A stretch of DNA of 64,000 nucleotides from Xaviernesmea oryzae (GCF_900177415.1 NZ_FXAF01000006.1:2008001-2072000); one strand, 5' to 3'; shown: positions 45,245 to 53,829, numbered from the stretch's first letter. Notes: generated by a model from the letters alone, not told the origin. Numbers and translations: made by a program.

Positions 45245-47149
45245 ATGGATACCCTGACACCGTCGCGCTTCGAGGCGATAGCCGACGACGTGGTCGTCGA
45301 ACGCGATGTGATGGTGACGATGCGTGACGGCATCAGGCTGGCGACCGACGTCTACCGCCCGGCCAAAGGGGGCAAAGTGATCGAAGGCCGGTTGCCGGCG
45401 ATCATGGAGCGCACCCCTTACGGCAAGAGCGAGCGCTCGCGCTCCGAGATCGAAGTGGGCATGTCGGCGCCGATGAAGCGGGAGGAGGTCGCCTCCTATT
45501 TCGTCCGGGCGGGTTACGCCGTCGTCTATCAGGATTGCCGCGGCCGCTATAATTCCGAAGGCGAATTCAGCAAGTATATTTCCGAGGCGGCGGATGGCTA
45601 CGACACCGCCCGCTGGCTGGTGGAGCAGGCCTGGTCGAACGGTGAGTTCGGCACGATGGGCCTTTCCTATGCGGCACACACGCAGGCGGCGCTCGCCTGC
45701 CTCAATCCGCCCGGCCTCGCCTGCATGGTGATGGATTCGGGCGGCTTTTCGAACGCCTATCAATGCGGCATCCGGCAAGGCGGGGCCTTCGAGCTCAAGC
45801 AGGCCACCTGGGCCTATAACCAGGCGATCGGCGAGGGCGATGAACTGGCCAGCGCCGCCATCGAGGCGGAGGACATCCGCGCCTGGTTCACCGTCATGCC
45901 CTGGAGCGAGAACAACTCGCCGGTTCGCTGGATGCCGGAATACGAGAGCTACCTCCTCGACCAGTGGCGGAGCGGCACGTTCGATGAAAGCTGGCGCCGC
46001 GTCGGCCTTTACATGGAGGGTTTCTACGAGACCTTTCCCGAAGTGCCTATCGTGCTGATGTCGAGCTGGTACGACGCCTATGTGAAATCGACGCTCGACA
46101 ACTACCGCGGCCTTTCCGGCAAGAGCACGCGGCCGCTTCAGCTCATCATGGGGCCGTGGCTGCACGGCAACCGCAACACGACACTTGCCGGTGACACGTC
46201 TTTCGGCCCGGCCGCCCCGCTCGGCGGCAATGTCACCGAAAGCTGGCTCGCCTTCCGCCGCAACTGGTTCGACCGCTGGCTGAAGGGCCGGGAGAACGGC
46301 GCCTCCGAAGAGCCCGCCGTACGCGCCTTCGTCATGGGCGGCGGCTCCGGCAGGCGAAACGCGGAGGGGCTGCTGGATCACGGCGGCCGTTGGATCGAGG
46401 CCGCCGACTGGCCTCTGCCCGGCACGCAATTCCGCAACTTCCACATTCACGAGAACGGGGCGCTTTCGACAGAAAAGCCGAAGGCCGACGCCGCGCCGTT
46501 CACTTATGATTTCGACCCGAAGAACCCGGTACCGACGATCGGCGGCTCGCTGACCAGCGGTCAGCCGATTTTCGAGGGCGGCGGCTTCGACCAGCGGGAA
46601 GGCGAGAAGTTCTACGGTTCGAAGCACCCGGGCCTGCCGCTTTCCGCCCGCCCCGACGTGCTCTCCTTCGAGACCGGGCCGCTGATGGAAGACGTCGCCG
46701 TGGTCGGCCCGATCACCGTCGAGCTTTACGTCTCCTCGGATGCGCCGGACACGGATTTCACGGCCAAATTGATCGATGTCTATCCGCCGAGCAAAGACTA
46801 TCCCATCGGCTATGCGCTGAACATCACCGACGGGATCATCCGCTGCCGCTACCGGAAATCCTTCGAAAGGCCCGAGCCGATCGTGGCGGGCGAGGTCTTC
46901 AAGGTGACGATCGAGCCTTTCGCGACCGCCAATCTCTTCGCAAAGGGACATCGCATCCGGCTCGACATTTCCTCGTCCAACTTCCCGAAATACGATGTCA
47001 ATCCGAACACCTACGCTCCCGAGGGCCGCGGGCGCACCACGCAGATCGCCCGCAACACGGTATTCTGCGATGCGGCACGGCCGTCCGCGATCCGCTTGCC
47101 GATCGTCGGCGCAGAGGCGATGGTGACGCTGAAACCGATCAAGAAGTAG
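45245..47149 (+). CDS. CocE/NonD family hydrolase (X-Pro dipeptidyl-peptidase-like)
   Basis: A 634-residue alpha/beta hydrolase. The N-terminal VMVTMRDGIRLATDVYRPA is the family opening. ERTPYGKSER and YQDCRGRYNSEGEF follow. The nucleophile motif is GTMGLSYAAH (family GxSYxG), and the histidine is in MGPWLHGNRN. A C-terminal jelly-roll domain (about 400-634) ends with RIRLDISSSNFPKYDVNPNT-like sequence. Relatives are cocaine esterase and glutaryl-7-ACA acylase, which cut esters or amides. No signal peptide, so it acts in the cytoplasm, probably on what the adjacent ABC system imports. A 150-base gap with a palindrome separates it from the binding-protein gene. Confidence 0.9.
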   Translation: MDTLTPSRFEAIADDVVVERDVMVTMRDGIRLATDVYRPAKGGKVIEGRLPAIMERTPYGKSERSRSEIEVGMSAPMKREEVASYFVRAGYAVVYQDCRGRYNSEGEFSKYISEAADGYDTARWLVEQAWSNGEFGTMGLSYAAHTQAALACLNPPGLACMVMDSGGFSNAYQCGIRQGGAFELKQATWAYNQAIGEGDELASAAIEAEDIRAWFTVMPWSENNSPVRWMPEYESYLLDQWRSGTFDESWRRVGLYMEGFYETFPEVPIVLMSSWYDAYVKSTLDNYRGLSGKSTRPLQLIMGPWLHGNRNTTLAGDTSFGPAAPLGGNVTESWLAFRRNWFDRWLKGRENGASEEPAVRAFVMGGGSGRRNAEGLLDHGGRWIEAADWPLPGTQFRNFHIHENGALSTEKPKADAAPFTYDFDPKNPVPTIGGSLTSGQPIFEGGGFDQREGEKFYGSKHPGLPLSARPDVLSFETGPLMEDVAVVGPITVELYVSSDAPDTDFTAKLIDVYPPSKDYPIGYALNITDGIIRCRYRKSFERPEPIVAGEVFKVTIEPFATANLFAKGHRIRLDISSSNFPKYDVNPNTYAPEGRGRTTQIARNTVFCDAARPSAIRLPIVGAEAMVTLKPIKK

Positions 47150-47152
47150 TCG

Positions 47153-48304
47153 ATGCCGCTCACAATTGCCGTCACAGGACAGATCCTCATCCACGGTCCG
47201 CTCGATCTTTCGGGTGAGGGACAGCGCAAGGTCCGGGATTTCCTCAAGGCGGATGTCGCCTTCGGCAATCTGGAGGCGACGGTGGAGACGGCCGGCAGCT
47301 GGCCGACCAAGACGAAGACGCTGCACCTTGCCTCTCCGGAAGCGCTTGCCTCGGTGCGGGAACTCGGCTTCCACGCGCTCACGCATGCCAATAACCACGC
47401 CTTCGATCTCGGCCCGCCGGGCATCGCCGCGACACACGCGGCGGCAGAGGCCGCCGGGCTGAAGCTCGCCGGCAGCGGCGCAAACATCGACGAGGCCGCA
47501 GCACCGGTCGTCGTACCGGGGCCGGGAAGATCGCTGGCGATCTTCTCCGTGGATCTCGGGCCGCAGCCGGATATCAACTATGCTTCGGCCGACCGCGCCG
47601 GGGTTTCCCCGCTGCGGATGGAGCGGACGGTGGCCGTGCCGCCCGCGGAATTTGCGACGTTGCGGCGGATCGTCGGTTCGCTTGGAGACGACCGGCGCAG
47701 CGCGGCGCGCGCGGCGGTCGGGTATGATGCGGCAGAACGGCCGGAACTGGAGGTCTTCGGCACGTCGGTCGTTTCCGGCGATGCCATCGATGCCCGTTGG
47801 TCGGCGGACGGGAAGGATATGCAGCGCCTCGTCGCCGGCATCGGTGCTGCCAAGGCCGCCGGACATCTGGCGGCGGTGGCGATCCACGGCCATCATTGGG
47901 ATTCGAACTGGAAAGTCACGCCGGATTGGCTGCTCGATCTTTGCCGCAGCCTGATCGACGACGGTGCGGACCTGATCCTCGGCACCGGAGCGCCGGTCAT
48001 GCAGCCCATCGCCTTTCATCGCGGGCGGGCGATCGTTCCGGGTCTCGGCAATTTCGTATTCCACACTCGCCGCCCCGAAACCTACGACGAAAAGGGCGTC
48101 GATGTCTGGCGCAGCGCTGCGATCCGGCTCACGCTCGCCGATGACGGCTGTTGTCAGGATCTGGTGCTGCTGCCGCTTGCTGTCGGCAGGCCGGCGCCAG
48201 GACGGCCGCATGGGCCTGTGCCGCTGCATGGGGCGGATGCGGACGAAATCCGTGACCGCGCATTTTCCGGGATAGCCGTCGGGGACCGCCGCTTGATCCC
48301 ATGA
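47153..48304 (+). CDS. CapA family protein (poly-gamma-glutamate synthesis type)
   Basis: A 383-residue protein of the PGA_cap/CapA metallophosphatase-like family. Visible family blocks are DVAFGNLEATVET, LTHANNHAFDLGPPGIAAT, VAIHGHHWDSNW and GADLILGTGAPVMQPIAFHRGRAIVPGLGNFVF. The usual first metal ligand in the opening strand (G-D) is replaced by TGQILIHG, which may change activity. It starts 3 bases after the CocE stop, so it is the last gene of this operon. CapA-like proteins are found with peptide/amide metabolism as well as capsule; here hydrolysis of a gamma-glutamyl or phosphate-containing substrate is possible. The gene ends about 160 bases before the prophage boundary. Confidence 0.82.
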   Translation: MPLTIAVTGQILIHGPLDLSGEGQRKVRDFLKADVAFGNLEATVETAGSWPTKTKTLHLASPEALASVRELGFHALTHANNHAFDLGPPGIAATHAAAEAAGLKLAGSGANIDEAAAPVVVPGPGRSLAIFSVDLGPQPDINYASADRAGVSPLRMERTVAVPPAEFATLRRIVGSLGDDRRSAARAAVGYDAAERPELEVFGTSVVSGDAIDARWSADGKDMQRLVAGIGAAKAAGHLAAVAIHGHHWDSNWKVTPDWLLDLCRSLIDDGADLILGTGAPVMQPIAFHRGRAIVPGLGNFVFHTRRPETYDEKGVDVWRSAAIRLTLADDGCCQDLVLLPLAVGRPAPGRPHGPVPLHGADADEIRDRAFSGIAVGDRRLIP

Positions 48305-48430
48305 GTCCGGCACCCTCGCGATCGAGTTCGCGGGATACTCATTTCATCGAAGACAGAACTGAGTTTATGGCTGAAGAAAGCTTGGCCCGGCAAGGCCTGC
48401 TCACAACCCGCAATCGATGGCCTGAAACGG

Positions 48431-48458
48431 CCAGAGCGCGCCTTTCGGCGCGCTCTGG
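48431..48458 (-). terminator. stem-loop, probable terminator of the interrupted tRNA gene
   Basis: A perfect 12-base stem, CCAGAGCGCGCC and GGCGCGCTCTGG, with a 4-base loop. Only a short T-run follows on either strand. On the minus strand it comes 8 bases after the tRNA 3' end at 48467, the right place for the tRNA transcript terminator. Confidence 0.6.
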
Positions 48459-48466
48459 CGAGAAAC

Positions 48467-48485
48467 TGGCTCCCCGGGCCGGATT
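48467..48485 (-). other. attL: left attachment site: 3' end of a tRNA gene (probably tRNA-Asn)
   Basis: Read on the minus strand this is AATCCGGCCCGGGGAGCCA: the second half of a T-arm, the acceptor 3' strand CCGGGGA, discriminator G and CCA. Discriminator G with acceptor partner TCCCCGG fits bacterial tRNA-Asn. The rest of the tRNA body is absent to the right, where phage sequence begins. The integrase gene starts 140 bases away. An intact tRNA is expected at the other end of the element, beyond this window. Confidence 0.75.
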
Positions 48486-48511
48486 TAATTGCTTGATATA
48501 AATGAATTTTA

Positions 48512-48540
48512 TTGACACCAGTGGCCTGAATTATCCTAAT
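48512..48540 (+). promoter_or_regulatory. probable integrase promoter
   Basis: Perfect -35 TTGACA (48512-48517), a 17-base spacer and -10 CCTAAT (48535-48540), in an AT-rich gap between attL and the integrase gene. The expected transcript start is near 48547, giving an 75-80 base leader. Confidence 0.6.
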
Positions 48541-48623
48541 TTCCGGTAATTCTTATGATACAGGCGTCTATCAACGACACCTATAGCGCACGCACAATAT
48601 TGGGAGTGAGATTAGGAACAGGA

Positions 48624-49811
48624 ATGGCCAGAAATCTGCTGACGGTTGCGGAGATCAAGGCCGCAACGAAACCAAAACTGCGTGATGGCGATGGCTTATG
48701 GCTCCACACTTCGAAGAGTGGAAGCAGGTCTTGGGTCTTCATCTACGTGAGACACGGTCGCCGACGGGAGATGGGACTCGGTAACTACGGTACTGGCACC
48801 GGTCAGGTTTCGCTGTCCGCCGCTCGCGTGAAGGCTGAAGAGATTCGAACCATACTCGGGCGTGGTGGAGATCCGTTCACAGAGATGGAGGAACGGAAGA
48901 AAAAAGCAAAGCCGATGACGTTTGGTGAACTGGCGGATGAGTACATCGAGACGATGTCGCCGAAGTGGCGCGGGAAGCAAACAAAACCGGCCTGGCAGCG
49001 GTTCGCATCGACCTATGCAAAAGGCCTTAGGAAGATTGCAATCGCAGACGTAGATACCGACGCTGTGGTGCGGGTACTGACACCTCTTTGGGACGCGATG
49101 CCTGAAACGGCGACAAAAACTCGCGAACGCATTAAACTTGTCTTAGACCATGCTAGAGCACGTGGTCTTCGCACGGGGGACAATCCGGCCGAATGGCGGG
49201 GTCATCTCGACCAAATACTGCCAACACCAAAGAAACTGGTTCGTGGTCATCATGCGGCGATGCCATACAGCGAAATACCGGCGTTCATGAAGCGTTTGCA
49301 AGCTAAGACCGGAGTAGCGGCTCGGGCTCTTGAGTTCACCATACTTACTGCCGCACGGAGCGGGGAAACGCGCGGCGCACCCATTCCCGAGTTTGATCTG
49401 GACAAGGCAGTCTGGACAGTCCCTGCCAAGCGGATGAAGGAGCCTCGCGAGCACCGTGTGCCTCTTTGCGGTCGCGCCGTGGAGATCGTCAAAGAAATGC
49501 GAAAGATCGCGGTCAACGATTTGGTTTTCCCTGGGCAGAAGCTGAAGCGGCCGCTATCCGATGCAGCGTTGGCGAATGTATTGGACGACACCGGTGCGTC
49601 GGAATTCACCGTTCATGGGTTTCGTTCGGCGTTCCGCGACTGGGCCGCTGAGGAGACCCATCATCAACGCGAGGTGGCAGAGGCGGCTCTTGCCCACGCA
49701 GTGGGTGATGCCGTCGAGCGCGCATATAGGCGAGGGGACGCGCTAGCGAAACGGCGTAAGCTGATGGACGACTGGGAGGCATTTTGTCTTGGCAGCACAA
49801 GCAAAACCTAG
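48624..49811 (+). CDS. int: tyrosine-type site-specific integrase (P4 family)
   Basis: A 395-residue tyrosine recombinase. The N-terminal DUF4102-like arm-binding domain (LTVAEIKAATKPKLRDGDGLWLHTSKSG) is typical of P4-type integrases that use tRNA genes. Catalytic residues are visible: Arg in TILTAARSGETRG (about 243), His-x-x-Arg in VHGFRSAFRDW (about 331-334), the second His in LAHAVGDAVERAY, and the nucleophile Tyr in that same stretch (about 369). I chose ATG 48624 because AGGAACAGGA precedes it and family proteins start MARNxLT; a start at 48555 is possible. It lies just inside attL and is expected to insert and excise the element. Confidence 0.93.
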   Translation: MARNLLTVAEIKAATKPKLRDGDGLWLHTSKSGSRSWVFIYVRHGRRREMGLGNYGTGTGQVSLSAARVKAEEIRTILGRGGDPFTEMEERKKKAKPMTFGELADEYIETMSPKWRGKQTKPAWQRFASTYAKGLRKIAIADVDTDAVVRVLTPLWDAMPETATKTRERIKLVLDHARARGLRTGDNPAEWRGHLDQILPTPKKLVRGHHAAMPYSEIPAFMKRLQAKTGVAARALEFTILTAARSGETRGAPIPEFDLDKAVWTVPAKRMKEPREHRVPLCGRAVEIVKEMRKIAVNDLVFPGQKLKRPLSDAALANVLDDTGASEFTVHGFRSAFRDWAAEETHHQREVAEAALAHAVGDAVERAYRRGDALAKRRKLMDDWEAFCLGSTSKT

Positions 49812-50098
49812 CTTTTTTACAAATGTGTCAAGTACAAAATTTGCTCCGACGCCGACAAAACTGCTTTGAAAAAATGTAAAAACTGTCTACGTTCCAGAGC
49901 GTGATAGACGACATCGATGTCACATGTCGAACCCTTCGATAGGTTCGTAGCCGCGGCACCCCCGCCGGAGCGTCACCGAAAGACGCGGCGCTGCTAAGCG
50001 CCCCTAAACCCGAACCCGGCATGGTGTCCGGTCTCACCTATTTTGACAACGATTCAAGCGGCGCTCGGATTCTGGACGGCGCCGAGAAAGGGAGACGC
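49812..50098. promoter_or_regulatory. intergenic region between integrase and AlpA-like gene
   Basis: Gene-free 287 bases, AT-rich in the first third. A TTGACA at 50043-50048 is a possible -35 for the alpA-like operon, though the -10 17 bases on is weak. The region may also hold integrase arm or excisionase binding sites; no clear repeats were found by eye. Confidence 0.35.
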
Positions 50099-50305
50099 AT
50101 GCTTTCCGAAAATGATAACCGTCCACGGCTGATCGCCATGGAAGAGGTATGTGAAGTCACCTCATTGAGCCGCGCAATGATTAATAAACTTCGCACTCGC
50201 GGTGCTTTTCCCAAGCACGTGCAGCTCTGCGAGCGAAGGATAGCCTTCGTACGGGACGAAGTTGAAGCCTGGCTCGATCAGCGTATCGCCGCCCGAGCCG
50301 CTTAA
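50099..50305 (+). CDS. AlpA-like DNA-binding regulator/excisionase
   Basis: A 68-residue protein with a MerR-like winged helix of the AlpA/excisionase type: RLIAMEEVCEVTSLSRAMINKLRTRGAFPKH as the helix-turn-helix, RRIAFVRDEVEAWLDQRI as the wing and end. The start at 50099 follows AAGGGAGAC; a longer frame to 50021 lacks a ribosome site. AlpA proteins activate integrase expression or direct excision in P4-like elements. It is the first gene of the replication module and lies 287 bases after int. Confidence 0.85.
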   Translation: MLSENDNRPRLIAMEEVCEVTSLSRAMINKLRTRGAFPKHVQLCERRIAFVRDEVEAWLDQRIAARAA

Positions 50306-50364
50306 CCCCCATCACCACCATCAACATTAGCCGACCGGCCGTCGCGCCGGGGAAGGAGGATCTT

Positions 50365-50730
50365 TTGACTCGTATCATTACAGAACCACGCGCTTTCCAA
50401 CGGCTGCGCGAGCGCGCGGAACAAGCATCGATACCTCGTGTAAGGGGGTACGGCCTCGCCATTGATTTCCTTGATGGATACGCCGCCGACGCAAGGCCGA
50501 TCGACAAACATTCGCCGGCACTATTCCCAGAAAAGGCGATGCTGACCGAGGGCGAGAAGGGCAACCGTCGCCGCTTCGGCTTCGTCGAATACTGGGGCGA
50601 GGACGTTCCACCAAAGTCTGGCCTTCTTCGGTACGTCGGCGACGCATTCTTTGCTGATCCGAGAACCGCTGAGTTTGTGTGGATGGCGGTAATTGAAAAG
50701 ATCGAGAACGACGCGGCGGGTCGGCGATGA
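50365..50730 (+). CDS. hypothetical phage protein
   Basis: A 121-residue soluble protein of unknown function starting with TTG at 50365. GGAAGGAGGA directly upstream is a very strong ribosome site and decides this start. The middle is rich in charged residues (LTEGEKGNRRRFGFVEYWGEDVPPK). The stop overlaps the next gene as ATGA, so it is made together with the following protein and probably the primase. No recognised domain. Confidence 0.65.
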   Translation: MTRIITEPRAFQRLRERAEQASIPRVRGYGLAIDFLDGYAADARPIDKHSPALFPEKAMLTEGEKGNRRRFGFVEYWGEDVPPKSGLLRYVGDAFFADPRTAEFVWMAVIEKIENDAAGRR

Positions 50731-51014
50731 TGACCACCCCAACAATTTGCCAAATCGAGGCGGTCGCAAGACCGCCTTCGTCACCTGGAGCAGGTCGCAC
50801 CATTGCCCGCTTCAGCGTTCAGCTGGGGGATATTCGCATCAATGGTCTGATGCTCCGCGAGTACCCCGACGGCACCCGTCGCACCGTATCCGGGAACATC
50901 GGTGGTCACCATGCGGTGACCTTCCGACCGGAAATTGCCGAAAAAATCACAGCCGCAGCATCAGTCGCTTTAGGAGGCCAGATTGCCGAAATTGCCCGCC
51001 ATCAGTCAGCTTAA
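50727..51014 (+). CDS. hypothetical phage protein
   Basis: A 95-residue protein, ATGA-coupled to the preceding gene and overlapping the primase gene by 32 bases. Its middle (ARFSVQLGDIRINGLMLREYPDGTRRTVS, then VTFRPEIAEKITAAASVAL) is predicted to be beta strands followed by a helix. Small proteins with this SVQLGDIRINGLMLRE-like core often sit just before replication proteins of rhizobial prophages; the function is unknown. Confidence 0.65.
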   Translation: MMTTPTICQIEAVARPPSSPGAGRTIARFSVQLGDIRINGLMLREYPDGTRRTVSGNIGGHHAVTFRPEIAEKITAAASVALGGQIAEIARHQSA

Positions 51015-53493
51015 TTCAGCTCCCGCGTTCGATGAAGCTGCAGTCCGCACCCATGTCGAAATGCTCCACTCTCTGGCGGCCGGCATCGCCGGCAAGTTCG
51101 TGGTTTCGGCTTTCTTCGCTAACCCAAACGGAGAGGACAAGGCCGGAGGCATCATTAGCCATCATGCCGTCGGGGACGTCGAGGGGACGATTGAAGCCGT
51201 GATGGCTCACGCCACCACTCCCAATGCGAACGTGTACATCTGCCCCAACTTGATGCGCCCATCCTTGGAACGCGGCAAGAAGGGCGCAGAGGCGGACGTG
51301 GTGGCCGTCTTGTCCCTCGTGGCCGATATGGACGATGACACCGGTCGCTCTGGTGCTCTGCCTGTCGATCCCAATTGTGTGATCGAGAGTTCGCCCGGCA
51401 ATTTTCAATGCTTTCTTATGCTTGATAAGCCGCTAGCGCCAGCCGAGGCTAAGCCGATCGCTATGGCTTTGAAGCGCGCTGCGAACGCAGATCACTGCAC
51501 TGTCGACGTGTCGCACGTCTGGCGAGTGCCTGGCTGCCTAAACTGGCCCAATGCCAAGAAACTCGCACGTGGCCGGAATCCAGACCCAGTGGCCGTCACA
51601 GTCGCTGAACCCTGGGACGGCAGCTTGACCAACGTCGACGAACTGCTGCGCGTGCTCGAGCCTTGGATGGCGCCGCAACAGGGTCACCGCACGGTGACAT
51701 TGGGCGAATTGCCTTCGATTGACGGTATTACCCTATCAGAAACGGCCGGGGAATTGCTCGCCGCCAATGACGTCGGCGATCGCTCCGCCTGGGCTTCAAA
51801 GGTGGTCGAACAACTTGCCTTCGATGGCTTGACTGCCGAACAGGCCTGCGCTGCATTTCTGTCTGCCACGGGCAACTGGTTCGCACGCTATGAAGGCAGG
51901 GACCCGATACGGGACTTTGAAAGAATGTGGAGCAAGTTCGGTGTGCCGCACGAGGAGGAGAGGGCTGCCGGCACTCACGCCGCTGCGGGCATCATCGCGA
52001 AAATCACGGCTAAGGCCCAGCCGCTGATCGCTGCAAATGATAATGTCGCCCCTATAGACGTGCCTCGACCGGTCGACCCATGGGAACAGCGGCGACATCC
52101 CCCGTTGCAGCTTGGTATTTTGCCAGGCGCGATCGAAGACTTCGCGCTCTCTCAGGCCGACATCATGGGCGTGGACGCGGGCGGGCTTGCTGCGGCCGCT
52201 CTAGCGGTGTGCGCTGCGGCCATTCCTGACGCGATCACTTTGAAAGTGAAGCGCCATGACGACTGGGAGGAAGCGGCGCGCCTCTGGGTTGCGCTGATTG
52301 GCAATCCAAGTGCGAAGAAGTCGCCTATCATCAACGCTGCAACCAGGCCTCTGCGAGCGATCGACGACGATCTCGTCCGCGCATACCTCGACGAGAAGCG
52401 CCAGTACGACTCCCTGGACAAAGCCGGTAAGGCGGAGAAAATACCTCCGAAACAGGTACGTGTTCGCATCGAGGACGTGACCGTAGAGGCAGCTCAGGAA
52501 GTGCTCCGGGACAGCCGAAACGGCGTCCTGCTGATCCGGGACGAGCTTTCCGGTTGGTTCGGATCGATGGAAAAATACGGTTCAGGGAAGGGGGCTGCCG
52601 CCGATCGAAGCTTCTGGCTGCAGGCGTTCAATGGAGGCAGCTACAGTGTTAACCGCGTCGGCCGCGGTGTTGTTGCGATCGACAATCTTTCGGTTTCAAT
52701 GCTCGGCGGAATCCAGCCCGAGCCGATCCGACGCATAGCCGCTGACGCTGCCGACGACGGCCTCTTGCAGCGCTTGTTTCCGATCTGCCTTGGCCCGTCA
52801 TCCGTAGGTCTTGATGTGCCTCCATCCCCCGCGGTCGGCGACTATGCGGGCCTTGTTAGGAGACTTCATCAATTACAACGCCCGAAGCAAGGGTTGATGG
52901 CGGAGGTGCCGTTGAAGTTCGACGCTGGGGCGCAGGATCTTCGACAGCAATTGTCGGAGCGCCACCACGAAATGCAGGGCTCTTGGGAGATCCTAAACCG
53001 GAAGCTTGGCGCTCACATCGGGAAGTACGACGGGCTTTTTGCTAGGCTGTGCATCGTTTTCCATTGCATCGAAGCGACGTCCCCGCGGCCCGCGTCGGTC
53101 ATTCCTTATGAGACAGCGAAACGGGCGGCGGACTTCTTGCATGATTTTCTGTTTCCGCATGCGCTGGCGTTCTACGCAAACATCTTGGGGCTTTCTGATC
53201 GGTACGACGCGGTGCTGGCCACGGCAGGTTGGATATTGGCTCATCAGCCGGAGAAGATCACTGTTCGGGATGTGCGGCGCGGTGACCGGACAATGCGAGA
53301 AATGGATGTGGACCAGGCCGAGGAGGTCCTTCGGAAGCTGGATGCCATGTCATGGGTGGACCCGGTGCCATCGCTACGCCGAGATTCTGTCACCTACACC
53401 GTCAATCCGGCGGTGTACGATTGCTTCGCTCATCGGGCGGAAATGGAAAAGGTGCGGCGAGAGAGGGTCCGCGAGCTGGTTGCATCCAGTTAG
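50983..53493 (+). CDS. primase-polymerase-like/DUF3987 replication protein
   Basis: An 836-residue protein. The N-terminal half (about 20-220) looks like a RepB/PrimPol-type primase: the acidic site LVADMDDDTG and the later DHCTVDVSHVWRVPGCLNWPN. The C-terminal half (about 360-790) is DUF3987, a helicase/ATPase-like domain; LIGNPSAKKSPII is a degenerate P-loop and LLIRDELSGWFGSME the following acidic strand. The start is TTG at 50983 with TAGGAGG five bases before it. It probably starts replication of the excised element. This int-alpA-primase order is typical of P4-like satellites and of many alphaproteobacterial prophages. Confidence 0.83.
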   Translation: MPKLPAISQLNSAPAFDEAAVRTHVEMLHSLAAGIAGKFVVSAFFANPNGEDKAGGIISHHAVGDVEGTIEAVMAHATTPNANVYICPNLMRPSLERGKKGAEADVVAVLSLVADMDDDTGRSGALPVDPNCVIESSPGNFQCFLMLDKPLAPAEAKPIAMALKRAANADHCTVDVSHVWRVPGCLNWPNAKKLARGRNPDPVAVTVAEPWDGSLTNVDELLRVLEPWMAPQQGHRTVTLGELPSIDGITLSETAGELLAANDVGDRSAWASKVVEQLAFDGLTAEQACAAFLSATGNWFARYEGRDPIRDFERMWSKFGVPHEEERAAGTHAAAGIIAKITAKAQPLIAANDNVAPIDVPRPVDPWEQRRHPPLQLGILPGAIEDFALSQADIMGVDAGGLAAAALAVCAAAIPDAITLKVKRHDDWEEAARLWVALIGNPSAKKSPIINAATRPLRAIDDDLVRAYLDEKRQYDSLDKAGKAEKIPPKQVRVRIEDVTVEAAQEVLRDSRNGVLLIRDELSGWFGSMEKYGSGKGAAADRSFWLQAFNGGSYSVNRVGRGVVAIDNLSVSMLGGIQPEPIRRIAADAADDGLLQRLFPICLGPSSVGLDVPPSPAVGDYAGLVRRLHQLQRPKQGLMAEVPLKFDAGAQDLRQQLSERHHEMQGSWEILNRKLGAHIGKYDGLFARLCIVFHCIEATSPRPASVIPYETAKRAADFLHDFLFPHALAFYANILGLSDRYDAVLATAGWILAHQPEKITVRDVRRGDRTMREMDVDQAEEVLRKLDAMSWVDPVPSLRRDSVTYTVNPAVYDCFAHRAEMEKVRRERVRELVASS

Positions 53494-53509
53494 TAAATGC
53501 AAGTGTCAC

Positions 53510-53606
53510 CGAGTGTCCCTTGCGCGCGCAGCAACACGATAGGAATCCAATCTCTTTTCTTTTGAGAGAGAGGACAATTCTATCGTGCGCGCGCAAGGGA
53601 CACTCG
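53510..53606. repeat. large inverted repeat downstream of the primase gene
   Basis: The left arm (53510-53542) and right arm (53580-53606) match as CGAGTGTCCCTTGCGCGCGC...ACGATAG and its complement. The left arm holds six extra bases. A small nested hairpin (TCTCT..AGAGA) sits in the loop. The repeat lies between convergent genes. It may act as a two-way terminator, a cruciform, or a replication-related site for the adjacent replication protein. Confidence 0.6.
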
Positions 53607-53613
53607 CGGCCAC

Positions 53614-53829
53614 TCAGCTCTGCGCGAGCCTCACCGCCTGCAGGAAAGCCTCCCGCGCTACCTCGGGAGGGACTCGGCCATCAATGGCGGCAGCTAACAC
53701 GCCTTCCGCCTCATGGGCCCGCCCGCGTTCCAAATTTGCGTGATAGACTCGCAGGAATTGGCTCGCTTGGTGCGGACTGAAGAACAAATGGTCTCCGACG
53801 ATTACCGGTTCGTCCCATGTTTTCGACAT
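53614..53829 (-). CDS. DUF982 domain-containing small protein
   Basis: A 71-residue protein with the DUF982 pattern found almost only in rhizobia: a start like SKTWDEPVIV, then HQASQFLRVYHAN, then AHEAEGVLAAAIDGRVPPEVAREAFLQAVRLAQS. AAGGAGG before the ATG at 53829 sets the start. DUF982 genes are often multicopy and found on plasmids, islands and phage. The function is unknown. It is transcribed against the main direction of the element. Confidence 0.8.
   Translation of the reverse strand: MSKTWDEPVIVGDHLFFSPHQASQFLRVYHANLERGRAHEAEGVLAAAIDGRVPPEVAREAFLQAVRLAQS

Noticed and set aside
45230..48313. A 1027-codon open frame on the minus strand
   Set aside because: It is the antisense shadow of the CocE and CapA genes, whose codon use and motifs are clear; the antisense product has no domain features.
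48305..48466. Looked for an intact tRNA gene upstream of the integrase
   Set aside because: Only the 3' end of a tRNA is present on the minus strand; cloverleaf arms are not found on either side.
49868..49900. TTGAAA followed by ACGTTC as a promoter after the integrase gene
   Set aside because: The -10 match is poor and no gene starts soon after it; kept only as part of the intergenic region.
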